A stretch of DNA of 64,000 nucleotides from Mucilaginibacter psychrotolerans (GTDB lineage: Bacteria; Bacteroidota; Bacteroidia; Sphingobacteriales; Sphingobacteriaceae), in NCBI RefSeq assembly GCF_004519315.1, contig NZ_SOZE01000002.1, forward strand, positions 62,001-126,000, read 5' to 3'. The translations under genes were made by a program, and so were the position numbers. The notes under the pieces are model-generated. The model was given only the letters and a program-made list of their open reading frames with translations. It was not told where the DNA came from and searched no databases. Shown here piece by piece: positions 1 to 8,076 of the stretch. Positions within the stretch are counted from its first letter, which is position 1. Each line of letters begins with the position of its first letter.

Positions 1-1
1 T

Positions 2-793
2 ATTGATGGCCTTGCACCTGCGGGTTCTATCAGTTCATCGGTAAACGATTTGAGTAAATGGGTAATGGCCCTGCTGAACGATGGCAAGGTTGGTGCGCGC
101 CAGGTGATACCCGCCGCCGCCATACAGGCCACCCGACAGCCGCAGGATATTGTAGGCAGCGTGAAGCACCTCAACGGCGAAACCAATTTTGAACTGTACG
201 GACTGGGATGGGAGATAGAGGATTACAGCGGCCACCGCATTTATATGCATACCGGCGGGGTTAACGGTTACCTAACTTCGGTAACGCTGGTGCCGCAGGA
301 TAAGCTGGGCATTATTGTGCTCACCAATACCGACCAGAACAACTTTTACGAGGCCCTGAAGTGGGAGGTGATGGATGCTTACTTTAAGCAGCGTTTCCGT
401 AATTACAGCGAGGTGTACCTGGACCAGTTTAAGGCTGTTGCCAGCCGCCAGCTACAGGCCGACCGAAAATTGCGCGATAGCGTGGCCCTGATGCCAAAAC
501 CCAAACTATCCCTAGGCGAATACACCGGCAAATACACCAACGAGTTTTACGGCAATATGGAAATTACCGCCGGAGAGAACGGCACACTGGAAATGCGTTT
601 TGAGCATCACCAAAAAATGTATGCCAAGCTACAGGCCCTGGGTTGCAACCGCTTCTACGTAACCTTTAGCGACCCAACCCTGGGCAAAGCCGTATTCCCC
701 TTTTTCACGTTTAATAATAAGGTAACTGGCGTACGCGTAAAAGTGGCCGATTTTATTGAGTACAACCCTTATGATTTTAAGAAGGTGCAGTGA
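2..793 (+). CDS. Serine hydrolase, beta-lactamase class C family, DUF3471 tail (5' partial)
   Basis: The reading frame is open to the left edge, so only the last 263 residues are seen. The first visible residues (IDGLAPAGSISSSVNDLSKW) are the conserved stretch after the catalytic Ser and Tyr motifs of class C beta-lactamase/esterase-like enzymes. An HTGG box near residue 82 corresponds to the KTG-like third motif of the fold. The last 100 residues resemble DUF3471, often appended to these exported hydrolases in Bacteroidota. The catalytic SxxK lies outside the window, so activity cannot be judged. Likely periplasmic; substrate unknown. Residue 1 here is not the true start. Confidence 0.85.
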   Translation: MDGLAPAGSISSSVNDLSKWVMALLNDGKVGARQVIPAAAIQATRQPQDIVGSVKHLNGETNFELYGLGWEIEDYSGHRIYMHTGGVNGYLTSVTLVPQDKLGIIVLTNTDQNNFYEALKWEVMDAYFKQRFRNYSEVYLDQFKAVASRQLQADRKLRDSVALMPKPKLSLGEYTGKYTNEFYGNMEITAGENGTLEMRFEHHQKMYAKLQALGCNRFYVTFSDPTLGKAVFPFFTFNNKVTGVRVKVADFIEYNPYDFKKVQ

Positions 794-854
794 TTTGGGA
801 ATTCGGATGTGAGATTTCGGAATTTGAAAGCCGTTTCTTGTCGCACGAAGATTT

Positions 855-1018
855 GACTCACCCTATCTGCCGACAGGCAGGCCCGACGACCCGCATGCGC
901 GGGCGTTGCCCTTCTGCTTCGCAAAGAGGGTTAGGAAAAGAAGTCAAATCAAAAAAGCCCCCTCTTTACGAAGTAGAGAGGGGGGGTGGGCCTGCCTGCC
1001 GGTAGGCAGGGGTGAGTC
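855..1018. repeat. GC-rich nested inverted repeat between genes
   Basis: Left arm 855-884 (begins GACTCACCC, ends CAGGCAGGCCC) and right arm 988-1018 are imperfect reverse complements over about 30 nt. Inside lie two smaller hairpins: CCCGC/GCGGG at 890-903 and CCCCCTCT/AGAGGGGG at 958-984 around TTACGAAGT. Short ORFs through this region use the arms as codons and look spurious. It sits downstream of a plus-strand gene and upstream of a terminator, so it is a non-coding repeat, possibly a MITE-like or REP-like element. Copies elsewhere in the genome cannot be tested here. Confidence 0.7.
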
Positions 1019-1177
1019 GAATCGCGACGCGGACATTTGCATTAGGTTTCGACACCGCAACTCAAGCCCGCCACTTCATGCCGATTACTTGTTTCGGCAC
1101 CCCACACGGCAGGTCTACGACATGCAATACGGGTTAGCGCGTTGGCTAGTTTTATGATGGGGGTATTAGCGGGATGG

Positions 1178-1210
1178 AGATTTGTCAACTTTTAAAAAGT
1201 TGACAAATCT
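1178..1210. terminator. Bidirectional terminator-like hairpin
   Basis: AGATTTGTCAACTTTT (1178-1193) and its exact reverse complement (1195-1210) form a 16-bp palindrome around one A. It lies between convergent genes and 17 nt past the stop of the minus-strand gene, with T-rich arms, fitting a shared intrinsic terminator. Confidence 0.65.
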
Positions 1211-1227
1211 AAACGACTCTGAATATT

Positions 1228-1884
1228 TCAGGCCCGTAATAGTTGCATTGCAACTGCTGCTATAAAGCCCACTATGGCCAAGTAAAATATCACCCGGCCG
1301 TGTTCCCGGTCTTTATTGGTATAGGCGTAAACGGTTTCGCCATTAGGCAGAGTTCTTTTATGCCCCATTAAATGCCAGCCAATGAGCAAGCCGAACAAGC
1401 CGCCCAAAACTGCGCAGATATAACCGAGGATAATCCAGGTGGTTTGCGGCGGCTCAGGCTGTTTTAACTCGGATATCCTCTCCTGCTCCATCTGCGATAG
1501 TTTTTCCGCGCTCAGTTCCACACCGCGATCGCTGAGTATCTTTTGAGCAAGTTGGTAGTCATAGGCGCTCCATTCCTCGCGTTTTGCCAACAGATCCAGC
1601 AATTCATCGTTGCTAAAAGCAAATAAATAATGGTCGGACTCTACAGCATCTAAATCAACCGATTGTTCCTCGGCCAATATTTGGTTGGCTCTTGTAAAAT
1701 CTTCGGGACTTATTTTTATGATGTATTCCTTGTCCAGTTCGTTATTCAGCGCCATCAGCGGGTTGGCACTGGTGGTGACCTGTTGTAAATGGTAGTTTAT
1801 TTCGTGTTTTTCTAATACCTCCACCAGCGCATCGGCCAGGGTCGGGTCATTAAACGTTTGGAAGGTTGCAAATTCAGGTTCCAT
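1228..1884 (-). CDS. DUF2007-like N-terminus with two C-terminal membrane helices
   Basis: 218 residues. The first 75 or so resemble the DUF2007 putative signal-transducing domain: a ferredoxin-like stretch with FATFQTFNDPTLADALVEVL and the YIIKISPEDFTRANQIL ending. A middle segment is rich in charged helix. Two hydrophobic segments, near residues 149-172 and 197-216, bracket a short polar loop, so the protein is probably membrane anchored with the soluble domain in the cytoplasm. No catalytic motif is visible and the function is unknown. The upstream gene on the same strand starts 30 nt away (1914), so the two may be co-transcribed. Confidence 0.75.
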   Translation of the reverse strand: MEPEFATFQTFNDPTLADALVEVLEKHEINYHLQQVTTSANPLMALNNELDKEYIIKISPEDFTRANQILAEEQSVDLDAVESDHYLFAFSNDELLDLLAKREEWSAYDYQLAQKILSDRGVELSAEKLSQMEQERISELKQPEPPQTTWIILGYICAVLGGLFGLLIGWHLMGHKRTLPNGETVYAYTNKDREHGRVIFYLAIVGFIAAVAMQLLRA

Positions 1885-1913
1885 AAATGGGGAGGTGTTA
1901 ATGTTGCGTTATA

Positions 1914-2774
1914 TTATTGTTTAGGGTGCCGTGTTTTCTGGTCAGCGTTTATCCTGTCCCAAGCTTGTTTGGTTAATACGATTAGCGTGTCTTTTTCGCA
2001 ATCCCAAATAGAGACATATTTTTTCGACATCACATAAGCCTGTTTCAAATCGTTTTCCTTTTCGTATAGCATCAGCGTGCAAATATCTGTAGCGCTCATG
2101 ATTTCATCTTTTCCAATAAGGTGGGTATGCATAAGGGTCATCCCTTTCTGGCCTTTTGTATCCGTACTGATCAGGGTATTGTGTATCCGCTTTACCGAAG
2201 TGATCTGGTTATTGTTGTCTACAGTCAGCTGGTAATCGTTCCCCAGCGCAACCACCCGAAGTGCTTTTGGCGAGGTAAGGATATAGACGCGTTTTACGCC
2301 CTTGTTGATAAAAGGGATTACGTTGAAGTCGGTATTAAGGTACATTTTAAAGGTAGTATCGGTATGCAGCGCTTTAAACGCCGCTGCGCGCAAGGTGTAC
2401 AGATCCATTTCTATGGCGTTCAGGGGCCTTGCAACGGTGTCCAATTGGTAGTTTTGTATATTAAAATCTTTGCCGAAGGTGATAATGCCCATGGTTTGTG
2501 GTTTATCGCCTTTGGTATAAAACACATTGATGAGGTTATCGGCGGTTTCGTAAGATACGTAGCCGCCTATCTGGTTTTCCCTTTCTTTAAACCGCTCAAA
2601 AAATATATCGGTGCCGTGCCAGGAGGCCCACTCGGAGCGGAACAGTGCCTTCCCTTCCGCTATAACGCTATCCGTTAGGCGGTCAACTTCGGCCCGGTCG
2701 GGTTCTTTATCCTGCGCAAAAGCTATCGCGAAGCAAATAAAAAGCATGATGGAGGTGAGGATGGTTTTTAGCAT
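1914..2774 (-). CDS. Exported protein of unknown function
   Basis: 286 residues starting with a clear signal peptide (MLKTILTSIMLFICFAIAFA, cleavage probably after AFA or AQ). The rest is soluble, mixed alpha/beta, with no cysteine pairs or catalytic motif I recognise. Secreted or periplasmic location follows from the signal peptide. It precedes the DUF2007-like membrane protein on the same strand with a 29-nt gap, suggesting one transcript. I do not recognise the family. Confidence 0.7.
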   Translation of the reverse strand: MLKTILTSIMLFICFAIAFAQDKEPDRAEVDRLTDSVIAEGKALFRSEWASWHGTDIFFERFKERENQIGGYVSYETADNLINVFYTKGDKPQTMGIITFGKDFNIQNYQLDTVARPLNAIEMDLYTLRAAAFKALHTDTTFKMYLNTDFNVIPFINKGVKRVYILTSPKALRVVALGNDYQLTVDNNNQITSVKRIHNTLISTDTKGQKGMTLMHTHLIGKDEIMSATDICTLMLYEKENDLKQAYVMSKKYVSIWDCEKDTLIVLTKQAWDRINADQKTRHPKQ

Positions 2775-2884
2775 GGCTTAGGTTTTGGTTTTTGTGTTCG
2801 GGCGCGAGTTTTTATTATCCAAATATATATCCTTTTTATCTAGGTGTTCAATTTGTCGGAATATAACATCTAACAATTCTCGTT

Positions 2885-2958
2885 ATTAATTTCTAATATT
2901 AAATTTGATTGTGAAGAGACCAAAATTTATTGGCTCCTTTTTGAGATTAGAAATTAAT
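2885..2958. promoter_or_regulatory. 13-bp perfect inverted repeat ending at the start codon
   Basis: ATTAATTTCTAAT (2885-2897) is repeated as its exact reverse complement at 2946-2958, and the right arm overlaps the ATG at 2957. The arms are 48 nt apart, spanning the probable promoter of the putative nuclease gene. This is consistent with an operator or with an mRNA structure hiding the start. No canonical TAnnTTTG box is evident between the arms. Confidence 0.5.
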
Positions 2959-3703
2959 GCGGCATAGTTTTTCAATCAGAGATAAATCGATACTTATAGG
3001 CCTTTACCTATCCAAGTTTGATGACCAGGCATTAATCTATTTAGGATTTAAAACATTTAACGAAGCCTTTAATGTTTTTGGCTTCGCCCTTGGAACGAAA
3101 CCTACCTCAATAAAGAATTATAGAGATGAATTCGATCCGTTCTTCCCTAACTTAAGAAAGGGCTGGCATAAGCGTGAAATTAGAGGATATTGCAAACACT
3201 TTCTTGATGGATTTTCCGATTTAGACTTCGAAACATTTACAGAATTGATAAAAAGCTTTGTTATAAAGAATTATGAAGTCGAAAGCATTATTGAGAAAAT
3301 AGAAAAGAAGGATTACTCAGAGACTGTTGCAAAGAGACTGGCGACAGGTATTGCCGCTGAGGAGTACTTTAAGATAAATTATCAACAAGTTAGAAATTTT
3401 ATAGGTTTTGAACTAAAGGATACAACTAACCTCGCCTGCGGATTCGATTTTAAGTTGTCGCTCGAAATCAAATATTATTGCGTGGAGGTGAAGGGGTTGG
3501 ATACTAATTCCGGTAGCATTTCAATGACGGAGAAGGAGTTTTTATTGGCCCAATATCTTAAGGAAAAATATTGCCTTTTTATAGTCAAAAACTTTAATGA
3601 CAAACCAGTTTGCCAGTATCATTTTGACCCACTGAATAGTAGGTTGATGTTTAAAAAAAATGAAAGGCAAACAACTCAAATAAATTATTCTACGTCAATA
3701 TGA
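2957..3703 (+). CDS. Putative nuclease with DUF3883-like C-terminal domain
   Basis: 248 residues, two regions. Residues 1-115 are helical and contain a GTKPTSIKNYRDEFDPFF stretch of the kind seen fused to restriction-type nucleases. Residues 125-230 resemble the DUF3883 / PD-(D/E)XK-like fold: GFDFKL gives an acidic residue, YYCVEVKG gives the E-x-K pair, then SISMTEKEFLLA and YCLFIVKNF. These could form the metal-dependent active site, so DNA cleavage is a reasonable inference, but no methyltransferase is nearby. The gene is visibly AT-richer than its neighbours, overlaps the next gene by 4 nt (ATGA) and has an inverted repeat at its start, all suggesting a horizontally acquired two-gene unit. 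Confidence 0.65.
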   Translation: MRHSFSIRDKSILIGLYLSKFDDQALIYLGFKTFNEAFNVFGFALGTKPTSIKNYRDEFDPFFPNLRKGWHKREIRGYCKHFLDGFSDLDFETFTELIKSFVIKNYEVESIIEKIEKKDYSETVAKRLATGIAAEEYFKINYQQVRNFIGFELKDTTNLACGFDFKLSLEIKYYCVEVKGLDTNSGSISMTEKEFLLAQYLKEKYCLFIVKNFNDKPVCQYHFDPLNSRLMFKKNERQTTQINYSTSI

Positions 3704-3927
3704 ACGATCAGTGGGTGTGTTATTTATGTGGTTTAGCGGATGATTTCGAGAATGAAGCATCTGGCTTTTTGGGTGATTACCATCCTATTTGCCTAAACTG
3801 TGCAGATAACGTATATTACGATGAAGACCATGAGGACCGATTTAGACTTACCTACCATGAAGAATTCGGAAGTCTTATGTTTTTTAAAAACACATTTCTT
3901 TTTATCGATGACCGTAAGCTAAACTGA
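3700..3927 (+). CDS. Small acidic protein with two CxxC pairs
   Basis: 75 residues. CYLC (residues 7-10) and CLNC (31-34) plus a histidine at 28 form a likely zinc knuckle; the remainder is rich in Asp/Glu (DEDHEDRF) and aromatic residues. Its start overlaps the stop of the putative nuclease gene as ATGA, so translation is probably coupled and the two proteins likely act together. Like its partner it is AT-rich. It could be a DNA/RNA-binding accessory, an inhibitor of the nuclease or an adaptor; nothing in the sequence decides. I do not recognise a named family. Confidence 0.6.
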   Translation: MNDQWVCYLCGLADDFENEASGFLGDYHPICLNCADNVYYDEDHEDRFRLTYHEEFGSLMFFKNTFLFIDDRKLN

Positions 3928-4008
3928 TAACGCAACAACTCATATTGCCCGGGCAAACAGCATTTTCAGATAATACAGTAAGGTTATGGACGAGTTTAAT
4001 CTGTCGCC

Positions 4009-5313
4009 TCATTTCTTCATCGCCATATACTCCAGCGTTAAATTGCACAGGGCCTTTACGCCGAGGCCGAATCCGCTTTCGTCGATATAAAAATCAGGCG
4101 TGTGATGCGATGGTGCAATGAGCGCGTTGCTGCCTTTGGGCATGCCGCCTAAAAAGAAGAAGATGCCCGGCGCCTTCTGCTGGTAAAAGCTAAAATCTTC
4201 TGCACCGGTTACGGGCGGGCGCAGGCTTACATTGTCTTTACCAGCGGTGCCTTCCAGGGTGGGCAGCATCAGGGCGGTAAGGGCAGGGTCGTTAAAAGTA
4301 ACGGGGTAATGGTTGCTGTAGGGCAGCAGTACTTCGGCGGTTGCGCCATAAGCTTCGGCGGTTTTGGTGGCAATGCGGCGCACATTATCGGTTATCATTT
4401 TCTCGTCGCTTTTGGTAAAATAGCGCACTGTCCCCTGCATCTTTACGCTCTCGGCAATGATATTGAACCGCGTGCCGCCGGTAATGGCCCCTATGGTAAC
4501 CACGGCGGGGTTCTCGGTGATGTTTACATTACGGCTTACAATGCTTTGCAGGCCGGTGATGATCTGGGCCGATACCACCATTGGGTCGACACTGCTCCAG
4601 GGGTATGCACCATGTGCCGAGCGGCCTTTCACGATAATCTGCAGATCGCTTACGCCGGCCATAATACCGCCCGTGCGGTACACAATTTTGCCTACTTCAG
4701 TTTGCGAGTTGATATGCAGGCCGAAGACTACATCCACATGCGGGTTCTCCATCACGCCCTCTTTTACCATTTGCTCGGCACCGCCCGCCTCGCCGAAGGG
4801 CGCGCCTTCCTCTGCCGGTTGGAAGATGAATTTCACCGTGCCGTGCAGGTCGTTTTTAATGCCCGATAATATTTCGGCAACGGCCATCAGTATAGCCATG
4901 TGCGAATCGTGACCGCAGGCGTGCATTACACCTACCTCGTTGCCGTTATATTGTGTTTTTACTTTGGATGCGAAAGGGAGGTCGACCCGCTCGGTAACCG
5001 GCAGTCCGTCCATATCGGCACGCAGGGCTACCACCGGGCCGGGCTTGGCACCTTTCAATACACCAACTACGCCGGTTGTTGCCACGCCGGTTTGTACTTC
5101 TATCCCCAGCGACTTTAAATGGGCGGCAATAATGCCCGCCGTGCGTACCTCGCGGTTACCCAGCTCCGGGTGTTCGTGGAAATCGCGCCGCCAGGCCACG
5201 ATCTTAGTTTGCAGTGCATCGGCTTTGGTGCTGATGAGTTTACGGGTAGCGGCGTTTTGGGCCGATGCAGATAAGGATATAGCAGTTAAGGCAAGCAGTA
5301 GTAGTTTTTTCAT
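4009..5313 (-). CDS. M20 family metallopeptidase / amidohydrolase, exported
   Basis: 434 residues with a signal peptide (MKKLLLLALTAISLSASAQ). The M20D pattern is complete: EHPELGNRE near residue 52, a DMDGLPV stretch near 100, HACGHDSHMA near 133 supplying the metal-binding Cys/His, PAEEG near 167, the dimerisation domain with GRSAHGAYPW, and HHTPDFYID near the C-terminus. Family members hydrolyse N-acyl amino acids, hippurate or small peptide conjugates, so this is probably a periplasmic amidohydrolase releasing amino acids. It is monocistronic: a hairpin element separates it from the upstream PAS gene. The precise substrate is not predictable. Confidence 0.88.
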   Translation of the reverse strand: MKKLLLLALTAISLSASAQNAATRKLISTKADALQTKIVAWRRDFHEHPELGNREVRTAGIIAAHLKSLGIEVQTGVATTGVVGVLKGAKPGPVVALRADMDGLPVTERVDLPFASKVKTQYNGNEVGVMHACGHDSHMAILMAVAEILSGIKNDLHGTVKFIFQPAEEGAPFGEAGGAEQMVKEGVMENPHVDVVFGLHINSQTEVGKIVYRTGGIMAGVSDLQIIVKGRSAHGAYPWSSVDPMVVSAQIITGLQSIVSRNVNITENPAVVTIGAITGGTRFNIIAESVKMQGTVRYFTKSDEKMITDNVRRIATKTAEAYGATAEVLLPYSNHYPVTFNDPALTALMLPTLEGTAGKDNVSLRPPVTGAEDFSFYQQKAPGIFFFLGGMPKGSNALIAPSHHTPDFYIDESGFGLGVKALCNLTLEYMAMKK

Positions 5314-5422
5314 GTGGGGAAGGGCCTGGTAATTTTTTTAAATATAGGTATTTGTGAGGAAAAAAGAGGGGGATTAGCGTGGAGCGGATGGTTTCAAACA
5401 TCCAAAGCGGGGGGATGTGCGA

Positions 5423-5463
5423 TTCCCCTCTTGTCCGAAGGACTCCTTTGGACAAGAGGGGAA
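5423..5463. repeat. 41-nt near-perfect palindrome
   Basis: TTCCCCTCTTGTCC (5423-5436) pairs perfectly with GGACAAGAGGGGAA (5450-5463). The 13-nt middle, GAAGGACTCCTTT, is itself palindromic (AAGGA-C-TCCTT). It lies 18 nt past the stop of the minus-strand PAS gene, so it could terminate that transcript, but there is no T-run. The CCCCTCTT...AAGAGGGG core resembles the inner hairpin at 958-984, which suggests a dispersed element. Confidence 0.7.
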
Positions 5464-5481
5464 CGAAAATCTAAACGCAGC

Positions 5482-7221
5482 CTATTCCTCTTTATACACA
5501 CCCGACAGCGAGCCGGTAAAGGTGCTATCTACTATGGCGCGTATTACCTCGTCTATCTCGTTGCCTACCACCAGCAACAGGTCAATGGCTTCCTTGTTAT
5601 CGGGGTTGGCAAAATCTTCAAAATCTATCACGTTGATCAGGCCCAGCATGCTGGCCACGGGGCGGCGCAGCTCATGCGAGCTTAAAGAGGCAATATTACG
5701 CAGCCGTTCGTTTTGGGCGATGATTTCATTTTCGGCTTGCAGGCGCGCGGTAATGTCCCTGGCAAAACAGCCAGTACCCATAATTTCGCCCGCCTGGTTT
5801 GCGATGCAATTAAAACTAACATCATAATAAAAAACTTGCCCGGGCACCGAGTGCGTGTTCTCATATACAATAGAAAAACTCTCGCCACTTAGTGCGCGCC
5901 GGTAATACTCCGTCCACAACCTACGTGTGGCATCGGGGCCATAAACTACCGCTTCCTGCCCGTTGTGTGGTATTACACCGGCCCCTCTAAACACCGCATT
6001 TTTGTAAGCTTGATTGGTATAGATATAGCACCCATTTATACCTATAGACCATACCAGGTCCTCGGTATTGTTTATTAGCGACTCCAGGTTAATTCGCGTA
6101 CGGTCAAGTTCCTCTTCGGCCATCTTCAGCCCGGTAATATCTTTCATGAAAATAGTAACCCCTTCTGCCGATGGATATAGGGTGTTACGAAACCAGAGCC
6201 CCATTACCGGCAAAAACTCGGTAAACTGTAAACTTCGTTTCGTTTCTGCCGCGATATATAGTTTTTTGGCAAAATCCAGGTTTACAATGTTGGGGAAAAC
6301 CTCCCATACAGTTTTGCCTATCACTTCGCGTTGGGTAAGGTTAAATGTTTGGAGGAAGGCCCCGTTAATTTTAATAAACCGCCAGCTTTTATCCAATATG
6401 ATGAACGAATCGGTAATGCTTTCAATAAAATTATCCAGCTTTTCGTTAGCGCGCATTACCCTGATCTCGGTTTCCATTCGGAAGCTGGTATCCTGCCCCA
6501 GGCCCCTTATCTCGCTCACCTCGCCGCGCTCATTTACAACAGATACAAATTCCCATTCTGTGGGGTGGCGTTTACCGGCTTTATCCAGCTTCTCGCGCGT
6601 CAGTGGAATTATTTTACCGGGGTTAGCCAGGCAATATTCAACGGCTGCCTGGGAGAGTGCCCTGTCTTCGGAAACGGAATTCATAGCAAAATGCTGCCCT
6701 TTAAGCTCATGGGCTGTGTAGCCAAAAACATCGCAGTATCTTTTGTTTGCAAATGTGAAGCAACCGGTTCTATCCAAACGCACCAGGAAATAGGTATGCG
6801 AATCAGCCAGCGATGCCAGGAATTGTTCGCTTTGAAGTGCATCACAGTTGCCATTCCCTGCTAACGGGGCGTGTGCAGCTACCTCGTTCAGCGTACAAAG
6901 CAATACCGGGTGCCCGGTGAGCGCATCGGTATAAATGCTGCGCCGCTCGGCAATGTGCCTTAGTGTACTGCCATCGGCAGGCAATATGCGGTAAGTAGTT
7001 TCCAGCGTGTTGCCGGGGGTAAGGCTGCTATATTCCTTGCTAACCCGCCCGGCATCATCGGGATGAATAATCGGAATCCAGAAATCAACATGGCTTGGGG
7101 TGGTTCCCTGTGGCTGGCCTGCAAGCATGCCCATGCCGGGCCCAATAGTAATATACTGTTGAAGTTGCAGGTTAAATGCTACTATACATTCTTTTATTAA
7201 CGGCAAAACGCTAGCTTGCAT
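5482..7221 (-). CDS. Multi-PAS sensor with HisKA-like H-box but no ATPase domain
   Basis: 579 residues. Four PAS-like modules are visible, at roughly 25-110, 125-250, 265-370 and 375-495, the later ones ending in the usual DITGLK/DITARL linker. After a short coiled coil comes LSSHELRRPVASMLGLINVI, a histidine-kinase H-box with H516, followed by about 60 residues and the stop. No N, G1 or G2 boxes of an HATPase domain follow, and the 41-nt palindrome begins 18 nt downstream, so the protein ends naturally. It could dimerise and be phosphorylated by a partner kinase. No signal peptide or membrane helix, so probably cytoplasmic. No response regulator is adjacent. Confidence 0.8.
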   Translation of the reverse strand: MQASVLPLIKECIVAFNLQLQQYITIGPGMGMLAGQPQGTTPSHVDFWIPIIHPDDAGRVSKEYSSLTPGNTLETTYRILPADGSTLRHIAERRSIYTDALTGHPVLLCTLNEVAAHAPLAGNGNCDALQSEQFLASLADSHTYFLVRLDRTGCFTFANKRYCDVFGYTAHELKGQHFAMNSVSEDRALSQAAVEYCLANPGKIIPLTREKLDKAGKRHPTEWEFVSVVNERGEVSEIRGLGQDTSFRMETEIRVMRANEKLDNFIESITDSFIILDKSWRFIKINGAFLQTFNLTQREVIGKTVWEVFPNIVNLDFAKKLYIAAETKRSLQFTEFLPVMGLWFRNTLYPSAEGVTIFMKDITGLKMAEEELDRTRINLESLINNTEDLVWSIGINGCYIYTNQAYKNAVFRGAGVIPHNGQEAVVYGPDATRRLWTEYYRRALSGESFSIVYENTHSVPGQVFYYDVSFNCIANQAGEIMGTGCFARDITARLQAENEIIAQNERLRNIASLSSHELRRPVASMLGLINVIDFEDFANPDNKEAIDLLLVVGNEIDEVIRAIVDSTFTGSLSGVYKEE

Positions 7222-7352
7222 AAGGCCCCGTCGGGTTGAAGTATAAAGTTATAACAAAATATGTATCAATAGATGCTTTTCTACTTAAATAAATCATAGC
7301 CTCCATTTATATCCAATTAATAATAAGCCTTTTAATTTATAAATTATTTACA

Positions 7353-7386
7353 TACCTTTGCATCCCCGCAGAAATAACTCCGGGGA
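7353..7386 (+). promoter_or_regulatory. rpsP promoter -7 box and leader hairpin
   Basis: TACCTTTG (7353-7360) matches the Bacteroidota -7 consensus TAnnTTTG. Directly downstream TCCCCG (7363-7368) and CGGGGA (7381-7386) can form a 6-bp hairpin in the 5' leader. Ribosomal-protein leaders often carry regulatory structures, but a role here is inference. Confidence 0.55.
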
Positions 7387-7412
7387 CAATGTTGAATACA
7401 TAAAATTTAAAA

Positions 7413-7934
7413 ATGGCAACTAAGATCAGACTGCAAAGACACGGTAAAAAAGGCAAACCTTTTTACTACATCGTAGTAGCAGACGCCCGCGCACCCCGCG
7501 ACGGCCGTTTCATTGAGCGTGTAGGTTCATACAACCCTAACACCAACCCAGCTACTATCGACATCAATTTCGACAAAACCCTTGAGTGGGTAAACAATGG
7601 CGCGCAGCCAACAGACACCTGCCGTGCAATACTGTCATACAAAGGCGTATTATACAAAAAACACTTACAGGGCGGCGTTAAAAAAGGCGCATTAACCGAA
7701 GAACAGGCAGATGCTAAATTTGCTGAGTGGCAAGAACAAAAAGACGGTAAAATCACCGGCAAAAAAACCGGTCTGGTTTCTGCAAAAGACGAAGCACGCA
7801 AACTTGCTTTAATTGCCGAAGCTAAGAAGAAGGAAGATAAAGCCGCTGCTATTGCTGCCAAAAACGCACCAGTTGCCGAAGAAGTAGCAGAAGAAGCCCC
7901 GGCTGCAGATGCTGAAGCAGAAAGCGCTGAATAA
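7413..7934 (+). CDS. rpsP: 30S ribosomal protein S16
   Basis: 173 residues. The N-terminal 80 residues match bacterial S16 ([31 protein letters not shown] and the [13 protein letters not shown] region). S16 is usually about 80-90 residues; here a long tail follows, becoming Lys/Ala/Glu-rich and ending in an acidic [17 protein letters not shown] stretch, a known feature of Bacteroidota S16 proteins. It assembles into the 30S subunit. It precedes rimM, as in the common rpsP-rimM-trmD-rplS order, but trmD and rplS do not follow. Confidence 0.97.
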   Translation: MATKIRLQRHGKKGKPFYYIVVADARAPRDGRFIERVGSYNPNTNPATIDINFDKTLEWVNNGAQPTDTCRAILSYKGVLYKKHLQGGVKKGALTEEQADAKFAEWQEQKDGKITGKKTGLVSAKDEARKLALIAEAKKKEDKAAAIAAKNAPVAEEVAEEAPAADAEAESAE

Positions 7935-7947
7935 TACTTTAATAGAA

Positions 7948-8014
7948 ACAAGACAACAAGAAGCAAGAGACAAGAAAACTTTCTTGATTCCTGATTCTTT
8001 ACTTCTTGATTCTG
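7948..8014. repeat. Intergenic word-repeat inverted element A
   Basis: The left half is made of CAAGA-type words (CAACAAGAAGCAAGAGACAA) and the right half of complementary TTCTTGATTC words (7981-7990 and 8003-8012). The centre is a perfect hairpin CAAAGAAA-like pair: CAAGAAA (7971-7977), AC, TTTCTTG (7980-7986). The CTTGATT word recurs in the elements at 13157-13230 and 17669-17776. Confidence 0.6.
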
Positions 8015-8019
8015 ACACA

Positions 8020-8052
8020 AATGGCGAAGCAACCCAACGGTTCTTCGCCATT
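8020..8052. terminator. Hairpin between rpsP and rimM
   Basis: AATGGCGAAG (8020-8029) and CTTCGCCATT (8043-8052) make a perfect 10-bp stem with a 13-nt loop, followed by a weakly T-rich stretch. It could be a terminator or attenuator reducing rimM expression relative to the abundant S16. Confidence 0.55.
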
Positions 8053-8076
8053 GTTATTTAACAAGGAATTCATCAA

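Noticed and set aside
790..1157. Two short overlapping plus-strand reading frames in the 5' gap
   Set aside because: They run through the nested GC-rich inverted repeat, have no recognisable domain, and their codons come from the repeat arms.
4309..4912. Plus-strand frames of 150-190 residues inside the M20 peptidase
   Set aside because: Antisense shadows of a well-conserved enzyme; composition (many Cys, His, Arg) is typical of opposite-strand frames in GC-rich coding DNA.
7466..8051. Long minus-strand frames opposite rpsP
   Set aside because: They are antisense to the unmistakable S16 gene; the low-complexity Ser/Ala composition comes from the Lys/Ala/Glu tail read backwards.
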